DNA of 64,000 nt. It comes from JAPWJZ01 sp965279315 (lineage in GTDB: Bacteria > Pseudomonadota > Alphaproteobacteria > Micavibrionales > UBA2020). The notes under the pieces were generated by a model. It saw only the letters and a program-made list of their open reading frames with translations. It made no database searches and was not told the DNA's origin. Position numbers and translations under genes: made by a program. Every line of letters begins with the position of its first letter. Within the stretch, counting starts at the first letter, position 1. The stretch spans positions 2,666,001 to 2,730,000 of the forward strand of contig OZ257145.1 in assembly GCA_965279315.1 (NCBI GenBank), read 5' to 3'. Below, piece by piece: positions 7,662 through 15,492 of this stretch.

Positions 7662-8408
7662 GTGGCGCATAGTCCTCTTGAACAGTTTGTGATCAAGCCG
7701 CTTATCCCGCTGCATGTGGGCGGCTATGACCTGTCGTTCACGCAATCATCCGCCTGGATGCTGGTCGCCGTCGTTGTCGCGACCGCGCTGATGACCCTGA
7801 CGATGCGCAGCCGCGCCCTCGTCCCCGGCCGCTGGCAGAACCTGTCGGAAATGCTGTATGAATTCATCGCCGGCATGGTGAACGACACGCTGCACGAGGA
7901 AGGCAAGAAATACTTCCCCCTCGTGTTCTCGCTGTTCATGATCGTCCTGATGGGCAACCTGCTGGGCATGCTCCCCTACTCCTTCACCTATACCAGCCAT
8001 ATCATCGTGACGGGCGCGCTGGCGCTGCTGGTGTTCGCGCTGTCCACGATCGTTGGCTTTGCGCGCCACGGCCTGCATTTCTTCTCGCTTTTCCTGCCCA
8101 AGGGCCTGCCGGTGCTGATGATGCCCCTGATCGTCGTGATCGAGGTGATTTCGTACCTGTCCCGCCCTTTGAGCCTTTCCGTCCGTCTGTTCGCCAACAT
8201 GACAGCGGGCCACACGATGCTGAAGGTCTTCGCGGGCTTCAGCGTGGGACTGATCGCGGCGGGCACGGCAACCGGTTTCCTCAGCGTCATCCCCGTCATC
8301 GTGAACATCGCGCTGATCGGGCTTGAACTGATGATCGCCTTTATCCAGGCATATGTTTTCGCGATCCTGACCTGCATTTACCTGAAGGACGCGATTGAAC
8401 TGCACTAA
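7662..8408 (+). CDS. atpB: F-type ATP synthase Fo subunit a
   Basis: A 248-aa integral membrane subunit that forms the two proton half-channels next to the c-ring. The essential arginine is R175 in LSRPLSLSVRLFANMTAGH, and the conserved GNLLGMLPYSFT and late VFAILTCIYLKDAI segments are present. The start is GTG, with AAAGG about 11 nt upstream. Length and membrane topology fit alphaproteobacterial AtpB. Confidence 0.97.
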   Translation: MAHSPLEQFVIKPLIPLHVGGYDLSFTQSSAWMLVAVVVATALMTLTMRSRALVPGRWQNLSEMLYEFIAGMVNDTLHEEGKKYFPLVFSLFMIVLMGNLLGMLPYSFTYTSHIIVTGALALLVFALSTIVGFARHGLHFFSLFLPKGLPVLMMPLIVVIEVISYLSRPLSLSVRLFANMTAGHTMLKVFAGFSVGLIAAGTATGFLSVIPVIVNIALIGLELMIAFIQAYVFAILTCIYLKDAIELH

Positions 8409-8463
8409 GACGAAGTAAAAAAAACTGAACCACAACCAACCCTAAACAGAGGAATACTAAAAA

Positions 8464-8691
8464 ATGGAACCAGCTGCAGCAAAACTCATCGGCGCAGGCA
8501 TCGCAGTCCTCCCGCTTCTCGGCGTGGGCATCGGCCTCGGCATGCTCTTTTCCAGCATCATCACCGCAATCGGCCGCAACCCTTCGGTGGCTGACGTCGT
8601 GAAAAGCACCGGCCTGTTCTACTTCGCTCTCGTCGAGGCTATCGCCCTCTTCGCGCTCGTCGTCGCCCTGCTGATGCTCTTCGTCCTCTAA
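8464..8691 (+). CDS. atpE: F-type ATP synthase Fo subunit c
   Basis: A 75-aa two-helix proteolipid. The first helix carries the Gly-rich packing motif GVGIGLGM (20-27), the polar loop is GRNPS, and the second helix carries the ion-binding carboxylate E58 in FALVEAIALFAL. No sodium-binding signature is apparent, so proton coupling is expected. A 55-nt gap with AGAGGA separates it from atpB; the short protein is normally made in excess, so a good ribosome site is expected here. Confidence 0.97.
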   Translation: MEPAAAKLIGAGIAVLPLLGVGIGLGMLFSSIITAIGRNPSVADVVKSTGLFYFALVEAIALFALVVALLMLFVL

Positions 8692-8719
8692 GGGTAAACG
8701 CTCCACCAAGGATAAAAAC

Positions 8720-9454
8720 ATGTCCTCACGCCTGCTGAACCGTATCTTCCTCAACTCCGTCGGCATTTTGCTGGGCGCGGCGATTGCCGCTGCCGTGGCG
8801 ACAACAGCCCGGGCGGAAGAAACTTCAGCAGGCGCGACGGCCATCCCGGCGTCGGAGCGCGCCGCCGTATCCGAAGAGATCACACCCTCCGGCGACAAAG
8901 TCATTTCGATGCCGGCGGAAGAACACGCCGTCGAGACCGAAGTCAAATCCGATATCGGCTTCCCCCAGTTGAAGGCCGAAACCTATCCCAGCCAGGTATT
9001 CTGGCTGTTTGTTTCATTCACCGTTATGTATGTGCTGATGTCCAAGGTCGCGCTGCCCAAAGTCGGCTCCGTGATCGACCAGCGCCGCGCACAGCGCGAG
9101 GGCAACCTGACCCGCGCCGAGCAGCTGCAGGACGAAGCCGCAAAAGCGAAAGCATCCTACGAAACCGCGCTCGCCAAGGCGCATGAATCGGCGCAGGAAG
9201 CGATGAGCGCGGCAGATGCCGACATCGCCGAGAAGATCGCCGCCGAAAGCGCGAAATTCACCGAAGCGACCCGCAAACGCGTGGTGACCGCCGAACAGGG
9301 CATCGCGAAAGCGAAAGAAGAAGCACTGGCATCGCTGGCCGACATTTCCGCCGAAATCTCGGCCGAGATGGTCAGCAAGGTTGCGGGCGTGCAGGTCACC
9401 AAGGCCGATGCGAAAAAAGTCGTGACCGACATCATGAAGAAGGAGGCCGCTTAA
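8720..9454 (+). CDS. atpF': F-type ATP synthase Fo subunit b', with long N-terminal extension
   Basis: A 244-aa peripheral-stalk subunit, much longer than a usual b or b' (about 160-185 aa). Residues 105-244 are the normal part: one membrane helix (YPSQVFWLFVSFTVMYVLM), the LPKVGSVIDQR hinge and a long charged coiled coil. The first 32 residues look like a signal peptide (hydrophobic core, then TTARAEE), followed by a linker rich in Glu, Ala and Ser. The extension may be cleaved after export. The stop overlaps the atpF start by 1 nt (TAATG). Confidence 0.9.
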   Translation: MSSRLLNRIFLNSVGILLGAAIAAAVATTARAEETSAGATAIPASERAAVSEEITPSGDKVISMPAEEHAVETEVKSDIGFPQLKAETYPSQVFWLFVSFTVMYVLMSKVALPKVGSVIDQRRAQREGNLTRAEQLQDEAAKAKASYETALAKAHESAQEAMSAADADIAEKIAAESAKFTEATRKRVVTAEQGIAKAKEEALASLADISAEISAEMVSKVAGVQVTKADAKKVVTDIMKKEAA

Positions 9455-9945
9455 TGCTTGAACATCTTCTCCATGACCCCGCGTTCTGGGTTGCCATCGC
9501 CACCGTCGGTTTCGCGATTGTCGGCTTCAAGGTCGGCCGCAAGCCCCTGCTCGCTATGCTCGACGCCCGCACCGCGAAAATCCGCGCGGACCTCGAGGAA
9601 GCGGAGCGCCTGAAGAACGAAGCGCAGGAACTGCTGGCCGACAGCCAGAAGAAACACCGCGACGCCATCCAGACTTCGCAAAAGATCATCGACGCCGCCC
9701 GCGAAACCTCCGCCCGCCTCCAGAAGGAATCGGAACAGAAGCTGACGGAAAGCATGAAGCGCAAGGAAACCCAGCTGCTGGAGCGCATCAAGCGCGCCGA
9801 ACTGGCCGCCGTTGAAGAACTGCGCCATCAGGCAGCCGACCTCGCCGCGAAATCGGCCGAGATCCTTCTGCATGACGCCATGGGCAAACGCGGCGCGAAA
9901 CTGGTCGATGAAGCGATCGGCGACCTGTCCACCCGGGTGGCTTAA
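9454..9945 (+). CDS. atpF: F-type ATP synthase Fo subunit b
   Basis: A 163-aa peripheral-stalk subunit: an N-terminal membrane helix (PAFWVAIATVGFAIVGF), then GRKPLLAMLDARTAKIRADLEEAE and a long coiled coil. AGGAGG lies 7 nt before the ATG, inside the end of the b' gene. It is the last gene of the Fo operon. No F1 genes (atpHAGDC) follow, as is usual for alphaproteobacteria where the two operons are separate. Confidence 0.95.
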   Translation: MLEHLLHDPAFWVAIATVGFAIVGFKVGRKPLLAMLDARTAKIRADLEEAERLKNEAQELLADSQKKHRDAIQTSQKIIDAARETSARLQKESEQKLTESMKRKETQLLERIKRAELAAVEELRHQAADLAAKSAEILLHDAMGKRGAKLVDEAIGDLSTRVA

Positions 9946-10028
9946 GCTTTTCAGTCCTTTAACCCTCCCCCCTTGCCCCTGCGCCGGATTCAGGCGACAA
10001 TAAGACATTGCTTTATTTCCGGAGCCGC

Positions 10029-11012
10029 ATGTTTTCGTTCGTTCATTTTTCCCCTGCCCGCGCGCGCAGCCTTGTCGCCGCCTGTGGCATGTTGTGTTTT
10101 TTGACCGCCGGTCACGCCCTAGCGCAAGACCTGATCGTGCCGCCGACCGAGGGCGCAGCCCCCGCCAATCCCTCCGCCACCACGCCTGCTGTGACAGGCA
10201 CCACGCCCCGCCTTGATGAACTGGGCGCGGGTGTCACGTCGATGCCCGCCGTGCCGCCGCCCAAGGTCGCCAAGCGCGACGAGCCGCGCAACGACGAGCC
10301 GATGGAAGACGCGACCGAGTTTTTCGAGCGCAAGGTTTTCGCCGTTCCTGAATCACGCCCCGGCAAGACGCTGACCTATTTCTTCAAGGCGCCAGCCGCC
10401 TACCAGCCGCAGGACAAAAAATACCCGCTGGTGATCGTGCTGCATGATGAAGACGGCGTCGCCAATGCCGCGCAATACCTGGCGCAAAAGGCCGCGCGCA
10501 AGAATTTCCCCGCATTCATTGCCGTGCCTGTGCTGCCGGCCGGGCCCATCTGGGCTTTCCCGTCCAAGCTGGACGACGCTAAAAAAACCGACCGCAACAT
10601 GAAAAAAGAGCAGTCATTGCCCGATGTGGCCAAGATGGTGGAGGTGCTGGCGCGCGACAACCCCATGCTCGACCTCAACCGCGTCTATCTGGTCGGCTGC
10701 GGCGATGGCGGTTTTGGCGTATTCGGCGGCGCGCTGAAATTTTCGCAGATATTCGCAGGCGGCGTGGCGATCAGCGGCGGCTGGGCACTTCGCGATGCGC
10801 CCAAGCTGCGCAACATGCCCCTGTTCGTGATGCATGGCGACAGCGACAAGGAAAACGACCCTGCCCTGAGCCAGAACCTTGCCTTCTATATCCAGCAGGC
10901 CGGTGGCCGCAAAATCTCGTTCCTGTCGATCCCCGGCATGGGTCATGATTGCAGCAACCCCTACCTCTATAATAACGCGGTCTGGGCCTGGCTGTTCAAA
11001 CAGCATCTTTAA
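10029..11012 (+). CDS. Secreted alpha/beta-hydrolase-like protein, nucleophile missing
   Basis: A 327-aa protein with a signal peptide ending near TAGHALAQD, a Pro-rich spacer and an alpha/beta-hydrolase domain like the PHB-depolymerase/dienelactone-hydrolase group: PLVIVLHDEDG (oxyanion strand), an elbow reading VYLVGCGDGGFGVFGGAL, LFVMHGDSDKEND (acid region) and PGMGHDCSNPYLY (histidine). In active relatives the elbow reads G-x-S-x-G-G; here the serine position is Gly (GCGDGG). It is therefore probably not a normal esterase. GGAG 5-6 nt before 10029 supports this start over TTG at 10008. Confidence 0.75.
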   Translation: MFSFVHFSPARARSLVAACGMLCFLTAGHALAQDLIVPPTEGAAPANPSATTPAVTGTTPRLDELGAGVTSMPAVPPPKVAKRDEPRNDEPMEDATEFFERKVFAVPESRPGKTLTYFFKAPAAYQPQDKKYPLVIVLHDEDGVANAAQYLAQKAARKNFPAFIAVPVLPAGPIWAFPSKLDDAKKTDRNMKKEQSLPDVAKMVEVLARDNPMLDLNRVYLVGCGDGGFGVFGGALKFSQIFAGGVAISGGWALRDAPKLRNMPLFVMHGDSDKENDPALSQNLAFYIQQAGGRKISFLSIPGMGHDCSNPYLYNNAVWAWLFKQHL

Positions 11013-11045
11013 AATACTGAAATTTATAGATATTTTCGCCATTTC

Positions 11046-11073
11046 TTGACATAATCAAGCACGCCTGTAATAT
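11046..11073 (+). promoter_or_regulatory. Sigma-70-type promoter of HExxH gene at 11103
   Basis: A perfect TTGACA at 11046-11051 and TAATAT at 11068-11073 with a 16-nt spacer. The expected start near 11080 gives a leader of about 20 nt to the ATG at 11103. Confidence 0.65.
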
Positions 11074-11102
11074 GGTCGCCGCATAACAATTACAGGGTAA
11101 TC

Positions 11103-12572
11103 ATGGGTTATAACTACAAATCAAAAGAAAGCGCCGGCCAGAAGGCCAAGAAATTCGTCAAGCGCCTGACGCTGGCCGCCATTTTCGGCGCTGCGGTTAC
11201 CGGCACGACGATGAACTATTATTCCAGCGACGAAGAATTGCTCGTGCGCATCGACAACGTCAAGATCATCCCCCCGACCGAAGCCGGCGAAGCGCCCCAG
11301 ATGATCATCACGACCGACAAGGGCACGTTCGTCAACGCCCCCACCCGCATGCTGATGAAGGACGCGGCAGATGCCGCCGAAATCGGCCAGTATTTGCGCG
11401 AAGGCGAAACCCTGAAGATCACCGTCTATGGCCTGAACCCGCATCTGGGCAAGCTGGACCGCGACGATTTCCACCTGTACCGCAACATCCGCAAGGTGCA
11501 TCCCGGCCCCGGCCAGATCATCATCGTGGCGCCCCCGCCCACCCCCGGCGACGGCACGGTCGTCACGCCTGCGGGCGAAGCGCCGCCTGCCCTGCCGCCG
11601 ACCGGCACGCTGACCGATAACGGTTTCGATGACAACCAGCTGGCGCCCGAGGCATCCGCCATGACAAGCGACCTGAACGCGATGTCGAAAAACGTGCCGC
11701 AGCTGGCGCGCGACCTTGCGCTGATGTCGAAGCTGCCGCTGACCGGCCGCCCCGTCTATGACATGCTGGTCAACCCGGCGAACAAGATGAAATCGACCCT
11801 GTTCCCCGTGCCCCTGAAGGCGGGCTCCACCAGCTCCTATTCCGACCATCACGCGCGCATCGGTCGCGGCACCGGCACATCGACCGCGTTCCATGAATAT
11901 TTCCACGCCTATCAGGACGTGACGGAACAGGGCCGCGGCATGTTCGAACTGAGCGTCAGGGACGCCGCCATCGCCAACTTCCTGACGGAAGCAAGCGCGG
12001 TTGCCTATGAAATTTCGGCGCGCAAGGAGGCTGAAAAACTCGGCCTGCAATTCCGCGCAACGCCGGTTTATCAGGAAAAGCAGCCGGATGGCAGCGTCGT
12101 CACCTACACGATCACTTCGCCCTCCACCAACCCTGAAAACCTGAAGGTGTTCGATGCAGCCTATGACGCGGCGCTGAAGCAGAACCTCGGCGAAGCCAAG
12201 GCGCTGGAGGCTGGCGGCAAGGCCGTCGTCCTGCGACTGTTGGACGCCAAAGACGACCAGTGGCGCGCCACCTATGCGCAGCTGGCAGTCGATAACATCA
12301 ACAACAACCCGCACGCCTTCCGCGAAGACGGCACCAGTCCGGGTTACGAGGCCAAGCGCGTGGGCGTGTTCCAGCGACAAGGCAAGCTGGGCGGCACGCT
12401 TAACTTCATTCCCGACGAATTCACGGGCCAGCAGGCGAATGCCTATATCGAAAGAACGATGAAGGCAATGGGCATGCTGATCGAGACCAAGGCGCAGACC
12501 TATTATGCGCCTGTGCCGGACCAGAACAACCGCACCTCGCGCGCGCCTACCCCCGGTCGTCAGGCAGGTTAA
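11103..12572 (+). CDS. Membrane-anchored putative zinc metallopeptidase (HEYFH)
   Basis: A 489-aa protein with a basic N-terminus and one hydrophobic segment (LTLAAIFGAAVTGTTMNYY, about 22-40), so it is likely anchored with its body outside the cytosol. A beta-rich domain (about 45-115) is followed by a Pro-rich linker and a helical domain with AFHEYFHAYQD (H264, E265, H268). FLTEASAVAYE follows, and its E296 is well placed as a third zinc ligand. This arrangement matches the two minus-strand genes at 14281 and 15493 in general layout (HExxH, then about 30 residues, then EA.A.A), a type listed as DUF6782-like putative metallopeptidases. Substrate unknown. Confidence 0.65.
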   Translation: MGYNYKSKESAGQKAKKFVKRLTLAAIFGAAVTGTTMNYYSSDEELLVRIDNVKIIPPTEAGEAPQMIITTDKGTFVNAPTRMLMKDAADAAEIGQYLREGETLKITVYGLNPHLGKLDRDDFHLYRNIRKVHPGPGQIIIVAPPPTPGDGTVVTPAGEAPPALPPTGTLTDNGFDDNQLAPEASAMTSDLNAMSKNVPQLARDLALMSKLPLTGRPVYDMLVNPANKMKSTLFPVPLKAGSTSSYSDHHARIGRGTGTSTAFHEYFHAYQDVTEQGRGMFELSVRDAAIANFLTEASAVAYEISARKEAEKLGLQFRATPVYQEKQPDGSVVTYTITSPSTNPENLKVFDAAYDAALKQNLGEAKALEAGGKAVVLRLLDAKDDQWRATYAQLAVDNINNNPHAFREDGTSPGYEAKRVGVFQRQGKLGGTLNFIPDEFTGQQANAYIERTMKAMGMLIETKAQTYYAPVPDQNNRTSRAPTPGRQAG

Positions 12573-12583
12573 CAGCCGCACAT

Positions 12584-12620
12584 AAAAAAGCACCCCGGTT
12601 TGCAACCGGGGTGCTTTTTA
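12584..12620. terminator. Bidirectional Rho-independent terminator
   Basis: GCACCCCGGTT at 12590-12600 pairs with AACCGGGGTGC at 12604-12614, with an A run on the left and a T run on the right. It lies between the convergent genes ending at 12572 and 12639. Confidence 0.88.
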
Positions 12621-12638
12621 TTGCGTATGCTTCAGCGA

Positions 12639-14177
12639 TCAGAGATCAATGCTGCCGACATCAAAACCGCCGACATCGAACGCGCCGACATCAATGTCGG
12701 GGATCGTGAAATCGGGCATATCCGGCACTTCGAACGAACCGACATCGACATTGCCAAGGTCGAGGCCAGCCGCGCCGTTGAAGCTATCGCCGAGGCTCGA
12801 AAGGTCGGCATCCGACAGCGAGGGTGCCAGGTTGTCGAGGTCGAGGTTCATGTCCGTTGCGATATTGTCGGGGATGCCAAGCGTATCGTTAATGACACTG
12901 GGATCGATCAGCGCCGCCGAAGATGCCGCCTCCGACACCGAAGTGCCCGCATCCACCGCCGCAGCGGCAGCAGCATGGCCATGGTCGTGGTTCAGCATAT
13001 CGGCGATCATGAATCCCATGTAGAAATCGAGGGGGTTGTAGCCGACATAAACGGGCGACGACGGGCCGCTATAGGTGTCGATGGAGGTCGAGGCCTTCTT
13101 GATCTCGCCCGCCTTATGCGTCGCGAGGACGGCCTGCGCGTTATAACCCTTCTTGATCTTGTCGAGGTCGATCTTGACGTCGTGGGAAGGTTTCTTGCGC
13201 GCTGCCTTGTCGAGCTTGTACATATGCTTGTCGAGGTTGCTGCTGGCGCTTTCCAAACCTTTGATGGCCTTATTCGCGCCGTCTTCAAGCTTGTCGAAGC
13301 CTTCCAGCTTCGCGCGCAGCTCAACCGCCGCCGACGGGAAAGCCGGGCCCATTTCGGATGCCAGCTTGTTGAAGAAATCGCGGTCGGCCAGTAGCCCAGC
13401 CACCTGCAGCTTCATGCCTTCGGCAATCTGCTGTTCGGTGAAGACGCCCGACGCCGTTTCGCGGATTTCCGCGAGGGGTTTTTCGACTTCCTTGCGCTCG
13501 GCGACCAGCGCCTGCGTCACCACTTTTGCCTCGGCCAGCGCAGGCGTATCCGCCGCGAGGTTTTTCTGCAGCGTCACGATATCATCGCCGTCCTTCGTCA
13601 TTTCCTTGATGATGCTGCGGCCTTCACGGTAATGGCTGTTCACCAGCCACGACCACGCATGCGCGAAACCCGATTTGGAGGAGAAATAACCGATCTCCGC
13701 CTCGTTCATCTTCGGTGCGCCCTCTTTCGTGCCAGCGTTGAATTCATCAACGGGCGACAGCGCGCGGGTCGCGTAGCGGATGGAGGATTCCAGTTTTTCT
13801 TCTTTTTCTTCGGCCTTGTTGACTTGCTGCTGGATGCCGCGCACTTTTTCTTCCAGCTTGCTTTCCTCGCCATGCGTCACGGTCAGCGCGTTCAGGCGTA
13901 TCTCCGCCTCGCGGCTTGCGGTCATCGCATCCTTGAAGGTCTGCACGAAATCGATTGAGTTGCCGAGCGATGCCGACAGCTTGCCGAGGTTTTCGTCATC
14001 CAGCGACGGCCAGAACAGCGCGCCCGCAAAGCGGTCGATCATGGTGTCGTAGGTTTTTTCGGTCGCGTCGCGCTTGCCCTGAATGTCGCGGATCGACTCC
14101 CGCAATTTGCCCACGGCCTTGTTGTTGTCGTTGATGAGGGTTTTGAATGTATCCCGTACTTTGACGACTTGGGTCAC
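12639..14177 (-). CDS. Coiled-coil protein with acidic DVG-repeat tail
   Basis: A 512-aa protein, function not recognised. Residues 1-330 are mostly charged helix with several coiled-coil stretches (KLEEKVRGIQQQVNKAEEKE; LRAKLEGFDKLEDGANKAI). A hydrophobic YNPLDFYMGFMIADMLNHDHGH segment follows. The last 100 residues are acidic and repetitive (DVGSFEVPD, IDVGAFDVGG, FDVGSIDL). I chose GTG at 14177 because AAGGA lies about 8 nt upstream; an in-frame start at 14246 has none. It follows the two HExxH genes at 15493 and 14281 on the same strand by 103 nt and may be part of their operon. Confidence 0.65.
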   Translation of the reverse strand: MTQVVKVRDTFKTLINDNNKAVGKLRESIRDIQGKRDATEKTYDTMIDRFAGALFWPSLDDENLGKLSASLGNSIDFVQTFKDAMTASREAEIRLNALTVTHGEESKLEEKVRGIQQQVNKAEEKEEKLESSIRYATRALSPVDEFNAGTKEGAPKMNEAEIGYFSSKSGFAHAWSWLVNSHYREGRSIIKEMTKDGDDIVTLQKNLAADTPALAEAKVVTQALVAERKEVEKPLAEIRETASGVFTEQQIAEGMKLQVAGLLADRDFFNKLASEMGPAFPSAAVELRAKLEGFDKLEDGANKAIKGLESASSNLDKHMYKLDKAARKKPSHDVKIDLDKIKKGYNAQAVLATHKAGEIKKASTSIDTYSGPSSPVYVGYNPLDFYMGFMIADMLNHDHGHAAAAAAVDAGTSVSEAASSAALIDPSVINDTLGIPDNIATDMNLDLDNLAPSLSDADLSSLGDSFNGAAGLDLGNVDVGSFEVPDMPDFTIPDIDVGAFDVGGFDVGSIDL

Positions 14178-14280
14178 TGTGCGATTCCTTTGAACAGGGA
14201 TTATGTTATACGGCATGAAAGTACCACAGGCCATAATACCTGTCAAAAACTTTACGGAAATTATTAAGCCGATGAATTGA

Positions 14281-15489
14281 TTACATTTTAAGTGCGGGAC
14301 GCTTTAACGAGATGGGTGGTTTTGCCGCAGCTTGCACTTCGACCTTCGGTGTCTCGGAAGGCTTCGCCGGGTTTGCAAATTTGCTCGCCGCAGCAGGGTT
14401 TACGCCCGCTACCTTGAACGTGCCGTTCTTGATCTGGTCGTATTGCTGATGCCGCGCATGGAGGAAGCCGCCCTGAAACCCGTTCCAGTCGGCCTGCCGG
14501 TAATCGACGCTGTCGAGCGGCTTGCCACCCGGCAGGGTCAGGTAATTGACCTCCGCGATGCTGCCAAGCTTCTGGATGTCCTGCGCCGAAACGGGTTCCA
14601 GCGGCTTGCCCGCCTTGTAAAGGTCGTGCAAGTTTTCGGATGTCGGCATGTTTTCCAGCGCCTGCCGGTTGTAAATCTGGGGCGTCGTCAGCCCTTTATC
14701 GGTTTTCGCCGCAAACCATGCGTCAAAGGCTTCGCGCTTCGCAGCGCCGCTCGTGACGCTGGCGGGGTCCTGCTCCGCTTTTTCCGCATAGGCTGCGGCC
14801 ACCTGCTGGCGCCAGCCGCCCAGACCGGCCATGGCTTTCCATGCGGCGGGCTTGCCCGCTTCTTTTAGTTTCCATGCGATATCCGTCGCGGTGGCCTGAG
14901 CATCGGCCTCCATCGCGCGTTCGTACCAGACCAGTTCGACCGGCGACGGCACTTTATCTTTCAGCACAGTCATCACGCCATTTTGCATCTGGCGCTGATG
15001 GTGCAGTTCATGGATCAGGATGCCGACGGTTTCGCCATGCGTCGTGTAACCGTCCACACGGATAAGGTTGGAGGACTGCCGGTAATTGCCGTTTGTATAG
15101 CTGGTGAAAAAGCAATTCGCGCCCCCCGTATAGCGCGGGTCGCAGTTAAGCGCGACCTTCGTTCCGTCCAGCACGGAATCCACCAGCTTCTTGCCTTCAG
15201 GAATGCTGGCGATTTCGCCCAGCGCACGGTTGAGACGCATATTTTGCACATAAGGCACAGCCGTCAGCAGCGCCAGCGGTTCCTTGACGACGATGGGGGT
15301 TTTCTTCAGGACCTCGATCGTCGGGAACACCACCGCGCCAAATTGTTTGGCCAGCGCCTCTTTGGCGATCTGGAAAAAACTGCTTTTGTCCTGAAACGCA
15401 TTCGGCTGCATGCGGGCAAGTGCTTCCTTCATCCCGGGAATTTCGGGCGGGGCTGCATCGGCGGGTTTCTGGTTCGGGCCGTCATTCAT
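14281..15489 (-). CDS. Putative zinc metallopeptidase, DUF6782-like (HELHH), copy 2
   Basis: A 402-aa protein without signal peptide or membrane segment. An N-terminal helical region (PGMKEALARMQPNAF) leads to a beta region with paired cysteines (C116, C126), then the active-site helix VGILIHELHHQRQMQ (H160, E161, H164) and RAMEADAQATATDIAWKL, whose E194 is a likely third ligand. It is paralogous to the gene 3 nt upstream along its length, including the NYL.LPG.KPLDS(V/L)DYR segment and a C-terminal tail with SLKR. Peptidase activity is inferred from the motif only. Confidence 0.72.
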   Translation of the reverse strand: MNDGPNQKPADAAPPEIPGMKEALARMQPNAFQDKSSFFQIAKEALAKQFGAVVFPTIEVLKKTPIVVKEPLALLTAVPYVQNMRLNRALGEIASIPEGKKLVDSVLDGTKVALNCDPRYTGGANCFFTSYTNGNYRQSSNLIRVDGYTTHGETVGILIHELHHQRQMQNGVMTVLKDKVPSPVELVWYERAMEADAQATATDIAWKLKEAGKPAAWKAMAGLGGWRQQVAAAYAEKAEQDPASVTSGAAKREAFDAWFAAKTDKGLTTPQIYNRQALENMPTSENLHDLYKAGKPLEPVSAQDIQKLGSIAEVNYLTLPGGKPLDSVDYRQADWNGFQGGFLHARHQQYDQIKNGTFKVAGVNPAAASKFANPAKPSETPKVEVQAAAKPPISLKRPALKM

Positions 15490-15492
15490 GCG

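Noticed and set aside
11121..12605. 494-codon open frame on the minus strand
   Set aside because: Antisense to the HExxH gene at 11103, which has a promoter, a ribosome context and motifs; this frame has none and runs through the terminator.
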